A DNA stretch of 64,000 nt, from assembly GCA_002344215.1 (NCBI GenBank), contig DDSV01000018.1, forward strand, positions 224,881 to 288,880, written 5' to 3'. Of this stretch, positions 60,254 through 64,000 are shown in pieces; position 1 is the stretch's first letter, and every line of letters begins with the position of its first letter. The stretch is from Akkermansiaceae bacterium UBA2381. GTDB lineage: Bacteria > Verrucomicrobiota > Verrucomicrobiia > Verrucomicrobiales > DEV007. The notes beneath the pieces are model-generated. The model was not told where the DNA came from, did no database searches, and was given only the letters and a program-made list of their open reading frames with translations. The position numbers were made by a program, and so were the translations under genes.

Positions 60254-62035
60254 ATGTATCCCCTCCTCCGCCGGTTGACGATGCTATCGCTCGTCTCTTC
60301 AATGTTGAGCGCTCAGGATTCCAGGTTCCTTGAGCCCGACCTGCCCCCTGTCGCCCCTGCCGGCGGCCCGGTGGTTAAGAAGCCGGCCGATCCGGTTGAG
60401 GCCTCCGGTCACGACAACGGCGATGTCATCCTGCCCGAACTCAAGGGCCTTGTTTTTGTTGATGCTCCATCGGCCGTTCTAGAATCGGGATCGTCGGTCC
60501 CGGGTCTGGACTTCTCCGCCGTTCCCCGGCTTGAAGATGAGGTCTTGGTCGCCAAACTGCGAACCTTCCTCGATCGCCCTGCCTCACTCCACACCCTGGA
60601 GTTGATCCGCACCACTGTTTCCACCTATCTTTCGAAAACCGACTACCCTTTTGCGTCGATCGTTCTCCCTCCTCAGGACATCACGTCGGGGACGGTCCAG
60701 TATCTCGTGATCGAAAGCAAACTGGGGGAAATGGAGGTAACCGGCAACCGTTACTTCGCCTCCCACCTTTTCCGCGAGCCCATCATGATCGATGAAGGCG
60801 ATTCGATCAACATTCGGGAACTCGAGTCCGGGTTGGCCTGGATCAATCGCAATGGTTTCCGACACGCCGAAGCCCTCGCCTCGGAGGGGGGAGACTACGG
60901 CACGACGAACTTCGAGATCAGCGTTCAGGATCGATTTCCCCTTCGCGTCTATACCGGGTACAATGACAACGGTTCGCAGTCGACTGACTTCGAGCGGGTC
61001 GAATACGGCCTCAACTATGGAAATGTCTTCGGCCTCGGGCACCTCTTTAATTACCAGCTCACAGCGGATCCCGATTTTGACAACCTCATCGGGCACTCCG
61101 CCTCCTACATCATCGACTACCCCTGGCACCATAGCCTGATTCTCAGCGGTGCCTATTCCTCCGTCACCAGCGACCTGCCTGCTCCCTTCGATCAGGAAGG
61201 TTCTACGGCAGCGCTCGGGGCGAAGTATGAGATCGAACTCGATTCGATGGAATCTCTTCGCCATTTCCTGATTCTGGGCCTCGACTTTAAACAGTCTGAA
61301 AATGCGCTCAATTTCTCCCAGGCAGCGGTATCGGATTTCCTGACGGATTTCATGGCCTTTTCCGTTGGTTACCGGGCCAGCCTCCGTGATAGACTCGGCG
61401 AAACCTCACTGCAGGCTGCCGTCTATTGGGCGCCGGAAGGCATCACCAGTCATAGCAGTGATGCGGATTTTAACGCGAACCGCGTCGGGGCCGATCCGAA
61501 TTTTGCCTACGGAGTTCTCTTCCTGAATCGCCATCAGCCGCTCGGCGCAGGGTTCGACCTCAACGTGGGATTGACCGGACAGATTGCCTCCACCAATCTT
61601 CTGGGCACGGAGCAGCTCGTCATGGGGGGTGCTACCGCAGTGCGGGGCTTCGGCTCGTCCGATCTGTATGCTGATCGCGGTGCGGTGGTCCGGACCGAGG
61701 TCGCCACTCCTCCTGTGGGTCTCCTGAATCTCTTCGGTTCCAAGGCCAATCCGGTTTCCGAATCGAACTCTGATGAAGTCATCGTCCCGGGAAAAAACTT
61801 ATCGCTTCAGGATCAGATCCGTTTAATCGCCTTCTACGATCTCGGTGTCGGTGGCTCTGTGGATCCCCTGCCCGGTGAGGAAGACTACCGCACCCTTCAA
61901 AGCTGCGGAGTGGGGTTGCGCTACAATGTCCAACAGAACCTCAGCATCAATTTTGATTACGGCTGGCAATTGAGCGAGGTCGGAGCCTTTGGGGAGGACT
62001 CCCGAGGACACGTTTCCATGCAGTTGTCTTTCTAA
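60254..62035 (+). CDS. two-partner secretion transporter (TpsB, ShlB/FhaC type)
   Basis: A 593-residue outer-membrane beta-barrel protein. A signal-like N-terminus (MYPLLRRLTMLSLVSSMLSA) is followed by a Pro-rich linker, a POTRA-like region (LRTFLDRPASLHTLELIRTT, FASIVLPPQDITSGTVQYLV, ESKLGEMEVTGNRYF) and the barrel with FhaC/ShlB features: GDSINIRELESGLAWINRNG, ALNFSQAAV, LVMGGATAVRGFGSSDLYAD and GVGLRYNVQQNLSINFDYGW ending HVSMQLSF with terminal Phe. It secretes the TpsA protein encoded just upstream. Confidence 0.9.
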   Translation: MYPLLRRLTMLSLVSSMLSAQDSRFLEPDLPPVAPAGGPVVKKPADPVEASGHDNGDVILPELKGLVFVDAPSAVLESGSSVPGLDFSAVPRLEDEVLVAKLRTFLDRPASLHTLELIRTTVSTYLSKTDYPFASIVLPPQDITSGTVQYLVIESKLGEMEVTGNRYFASHLFREPIMIDEGDSINIRELESGLAWINRNGFRHAEALASEGGDYGTTNFEISVQDRFPLRVYTGYNDNGSQSTDFERVEYGLNYGNVFGLGHLFNYQLTADPDFDNLIGHSASYIIDYPWHHSLILSGAYSSVTSDLPAPFDQEGSTAALGAKYEIELDSMESLRHFLILGLDFKQSENALNFSQAAVSDFLTDFMAFSVGYRASLRDRLGETSLQAAVYWAPEGITSHSSDADFNANRVGADPNFAYGVLFLNRHQPLGAGFDLNVGLTGQIASTNLLGTEQLVMGGATAVRGFGSSDLYADRGAVVRTEVATPPVGLLNLFGSKANPVSESNSDEVIVPGKNLSLQDQIRLIAFYDLGVGGSVDPLPGEEDYRTLQSCGVGLRYNVQQNLSINFDYGWQLSEVGAFGEDSRGHVSMQLSF

Positions 62036-62210
62036 GCCCGGCGCTTGGATTTCTCAGCAGGGCAAGGCCGAAGCAACCGGGCTGTTTCGGCAGGGAATCA
62101 ATGAGCCGCGAGTTGTCGAGGAGCTTCGGAAGACCTCCGCATGTTTCACGAAACGACTCTCGAGAAGCGGTCTGTCCCACTCCCTCGCCCGACCGCCCCC
62201 GGCGACGGTA

Positions 62211-62489
62211 TCACTTCAATGCAACCACCAGGGTGCAGATCCACTTGTCCTGGTCCTTGCGGAAAGATTGGGACACGACCCTTAAATCGCCGCCGATGGT
62301 TCTTTCGGCCAGATCCATGGCATTCTCGATGGCCTCCTCCTGTGAGGTGCCGGTGCCGGTGACGGTGTGGTTGGCCGCGTTGAAGGTAACGGCCGCCGGG
62401 ACTGCGGAATCATTGGCCGCCGAAGCGAAGTTCGACACGGGAGAGGACGAGGCGATTGCCAGGGTGGTGAGGAGCAACAAGGTGGTCAT
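62211..62489 (-). CDS. small secreted protein
   Basis: A 92-residue exported protein. The signal is MTTLLLLTTLAIASSSPVSN with cleavage near FASA. The mature part, VTFNAANHTVTGTGTSQEEA and RVVSQSFRKDQDKWICTLVV, has an alternating beta/alpha look with one helix (IENAMDLAERTI). No family recognised. It faces the tpsB gene. Upstream lie 341 bases without a gene. Confidence 0.6.
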   Translation of the reverse strand: MTTLLLLTTLAIASSSPVSNFASAANDSAVPAAVTFNAANHTVTGTGTSQEEAIENAMDLAERTIGGDLRVVSQSFRKDQDKWICTLVVALK

Positions 62490-62830
62490 GGATTCGTTTT
62501 CTGATGAAGTTCACGGAGTGGATTCAAAACGGCCGGGATGTCCAGATTCCTCTCCTCGGTCCTCAGGCTAGAGAGGTCCCCAGGGTATGTCAAGCGTAGC
62601 GGGAGTTTCGTTTTTCAACTCTGGCGCTCCGGCTCTGGCGAAAGCCGGGCGCGAAGTGTCAACGCCGACGGGATGTAGCGGGAGATTTCGGCGGAGAGCG
62701 GTTAGGCGTTGACTCATTTTGCCAAATCAACCCATAGTGCCGTGAATCCACTCCTGACCCTCGCCCCGCTTTCGCCGCGAGCCAAAGGCAGGAGGATCGA
62801 GTTTCCCTTCAATCAACCATTCCCCAGGAA
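62490..62830. other. 341-base stretch without a gene
   Basis: GC-rich sequence with two copies of TAGCGGGAG (near 62595 and 62676) and no convincing frame. It holds the upstream regions of the small secreted gene and of the lectin gene; no promoter is assigned. Confidence 0.5.
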
Positions 62831-63442
62831 ATGAGCATCAGCATCCCATCAGCAGAAATCACCATCGGGCACGAGGTATCCCTCCCCGCCCCCGCCGATA
62901 CCCGGCAAGACGAGGCAATCTTTCCGAGAGTGAAATCGGCTCGATACTTTCTCCTGGCCATGTTGTTGGTATGCTTTTTCTGCTCGAGTCAGGGGGCGAT
63001 GGCCCAGGTGGTGGAGGGCCAGTTTTACCGGATCAAGAACGTGGGCACCAAAAAGTATCTGGCGCTCGGGGATGACGCCAAAACCGTCGTCGGGGCGCAA
63101 ATAGTGCAAAGAGCGCTCGGCCAGGATGATCGCCAGCAATGGTCGTTCGTGAAGCAGGGGGCCTTCTTCAAAATCATCAATCGCCAGAACGGCCAGGCCC
63201 TCAACGTCCAGAGTGCCTCGATGGAGGTAGGAGCCCCCATCATCCAATGGGAGGCGGACGTGAAAGGAAAGAACCAGCGCTGGACGCTGGTGCCCCACGG
63301 CACCTATTTTGCGCTCAAGGCGCGGCACAGCGACATGGTGATCGATGTGGCCGATGAGTCCACGGAGCGCAAGGCGCCAATTGTCCAAAACACCTTCCAG
63401 AACACCGAGACCCAGCTCTTTGAGTTCGAGCCGGTGCAGTAG
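62831..63442 (+). CDS. ricin-type beta-trefoil lectin protein
   Basis: A 203-residue protein. About 35 residues of unusual N-terminal sequence precede a hydrophobic signal/anchor (ARYFLLAMLLVCFFCSSQGA). The rest is one RICIN (beta-trefoil) domain with three repeats: FYRIKNVGTKKYLALGDDA, FFKIINRQNGQALNVQSASM, YFALKARHSDMVIDVADEST, and QxW-like QQWSF, QRWTL motifs. It probably binds a carbohydrate outside the inner membrane. A later in-frame start nearer the hydrophobic stretch is possible. The gap behind it holds the third palindromic repeat. Confidence 0.82.
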   Translation: MSISIPSAEITIGHEVSLPAPADTRQDEAIFPRVKSARYFLLAMLLVCFFCSSQGAMAQVVEGQFYRIKNVGTKKYLALGDDAKTVVGAQIVQRALGQDDRQQWSFVKQGAFFKIINRQNGQALNVQSASMEVGAPIIQWEADVKGKNQRWTLVPHGTYFALKARHSDMVIDVADESTERKAPIVQNTFQNTETQLFEFEPVQ

Positions 63443-63564
63443 TCGGTTTTCGGTTACCCCGCGAGCGCCAAGAAAGAGCCAAAGGAGCGCGGACACTCCT
63501 GTCCGCCGATTCGCGAGCGTCGTGCCATGCTCCAATTGCGCTAACTTGTCCCTGAACGCCCAAC

Positions 63565-63590
63565 CCCCGACCGGGCCGGTCAGGGCTACC
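63565..63590 (+). repeat. interspersed palindromic repeat, copy 3
   Basis: CCCCGACCGGGCCGGTCAGG followed by GCTACC, identical to the minus-strand reading of copy 1. It lies in the 306-base gap 63443-63748, where no gene is seen. Confidence 0.7.
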
Positions 63591-63748
63591 TGGTGGGCAA
63601 TGTTGCGGGTGAGTTGGAGGTAGGGCCGCGCGTCCCGCACGGCTGTTTGGGTTGACGTGGCCGCGCGCATTTGCTTTCCCACCACAGGCCGTACCCCGTT
63701 CCATTTTGAGTCTTGCCCATTCGCCAATCCATGTGAGATAGTTCAGTG

Positions 63749-63967
63749 ATGAGCGAGATCATTTTCGAAGTTCGCGAGGACGAATTGGAAGGTGGCTTTG
63801 TAGCGACTGCACTTGGCCACTCCATTGCGACGCAGGGTGATACAGTCGAGGAGATTCGTGAGATGGTGCGCGATGCGGTTCGATGTCATTTCGGTGACGG
63901 GGAACCTGGTCCCATGCCGAAGATCATCCATCTGCACTTTGTGCGCGACGAAGCGCTCGTGGTTTGA
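63749..63967 (+). CDS. hicB: HicB-family antitoxin
   Basis: A 72-residue protein with the HicB fold: MSEIIFEVREDELEGGFVAT, then ALGHSIATQGDTVEEIREMV and RDAVRCHFGDGE. The G-D-T-x-E-E-x-x-x-x-x-x-A/D-A segment is characteristic. It binds and neutralises the HicA mRNA interferase. ATG at 63749 is favoured over GTG at 63746. Its TGA stop overlaps the first codons of the next frame, which reads as HicA. Confidence 0.85.
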   Translation: MSEIIFEVREDELEGGFVATALGHSIATQGDTVEEIREMVRDAVRCHFGDGEPGPMPKIIHLHFVRDEALVV

Positions 63968-64000
63968 GAATTCCCCGGGACATCAACGGTTCCGACCTCG
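63964..64000 (+). CDS. hicA: HicA-family toxin, N-terminal part (cut by right edge)
   Basis: From TTG at 63964, overlapping the hicB stop, the frame reads LRIPRDINGSDL before the window ends. This matches the usual HicA start (xxLPRDxxGxELxKxL). Only 12 codons are visible, so the identity depends on this short stretch and on the HicB neighbour. HicA is an mRNA interferase of the double-stranded RNA-binding fold. Confidence 0.6.
   Translation, partial: MRIPRDINGSDL

Noticed and set aside
1..64000. CRISPR arrays, tRNA and rRNA genes
   Set aside because: No regularly spaced direct repeats and no cloverleaf or ribosomal RNA-like sequence were recognised by eye.

Overview
The window looks like a Verrucomicrobiota chromosome. 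It is GC-rich and carries the accessory repertoire usual in that phylum: two type I sulfatases with CSPTR sites, DUF1080-type proteins, PVC-style large cytochrome c proteins, a ThuA-domain protein, an RCC1-repeat secreted protein, FIST and RDD proteins. This assignment rests on family content only. No rRNA, tRNA or CRISPR array was seen.

1-15.7 kb is mostly core metabolism: transaldolase (cut by the left edge), an ABC ATPase, an M42 aminopeptidase, an LpxL-type acyltransferase, the TrkA/TrkH potassium system followed directly by RecG, an SLC13 carboxylate transporter, an RNase H-fold nuclease, a GH57 glucan branching enzyme overlapping an RDD membrane protein, a LolC/E-type permease and an adenylate kinase.

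16.2-18.05 kb is an array of four promoterless single-gene units of 422-448 bp, all on the minus strand. They are separated by attC-like imperfect palindromes whose R'' boxes are complementary to the start of their own cassette. No integrase is present, so the array looks like a CALIN (attC cluster lacking an integron integrase).

18.3-23.3 kb holds a ThuA protein and a triheme cytochrome/DUF4384 protein followed by an OmpA-like protein; the last two share an unusual IFSxRGIPKAI motif. 23.65-28.9 kb is a candidate RiPP cluster and the most interesting feature here. It has an ABC exporter, a 54-residue basic protein, a GrrM-like radical SAM/SPASM enzyme, a Gly-rich precursor ending in Trp-Arg-Asn/Tyr/Cys repeats, a hairpin, and a DUF692 (MNIO) oxidase with a C-terminal extension. 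An RCC1-type secreted protein, an overlapping GAF/subtilase pair and a FIST protein follow.

33.6-47.9 kb is a secreted-protein region: two sulfatases, two alpha/beta hydrolases, LamG and DUF1080 proteins, and a 1290-residue SGNH/NHL/HEAT/cytochrome c fusion. It probably serves degradation of sulfated polysaccharide.

47.9-57.0 kb is an accessory region. It contains an SDR gene fragment, an AT-rich membrane protein with a Gln-rich tail, a SEFIR-domain protein and a coiled-coil two-TM protein, which together may be phage defence. It also has an ECF sigma/small membrane protein/signal peptidase cluster, an AlkD-like protein, and a three-gene nucleotidyltransferase module at 55.8-56.9 kb whose collapsed second copy lies at 49.4-49.8 kb. 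The right end has a two-partner secretion pair (TpsA/TpsB), a small secreted protein, a ricin-type lectin and a HicB/HicA toxin-antitoxin pair cut by the right edge. Three copies of a roughly 26-bp palindromic repeat are scattered through the window.
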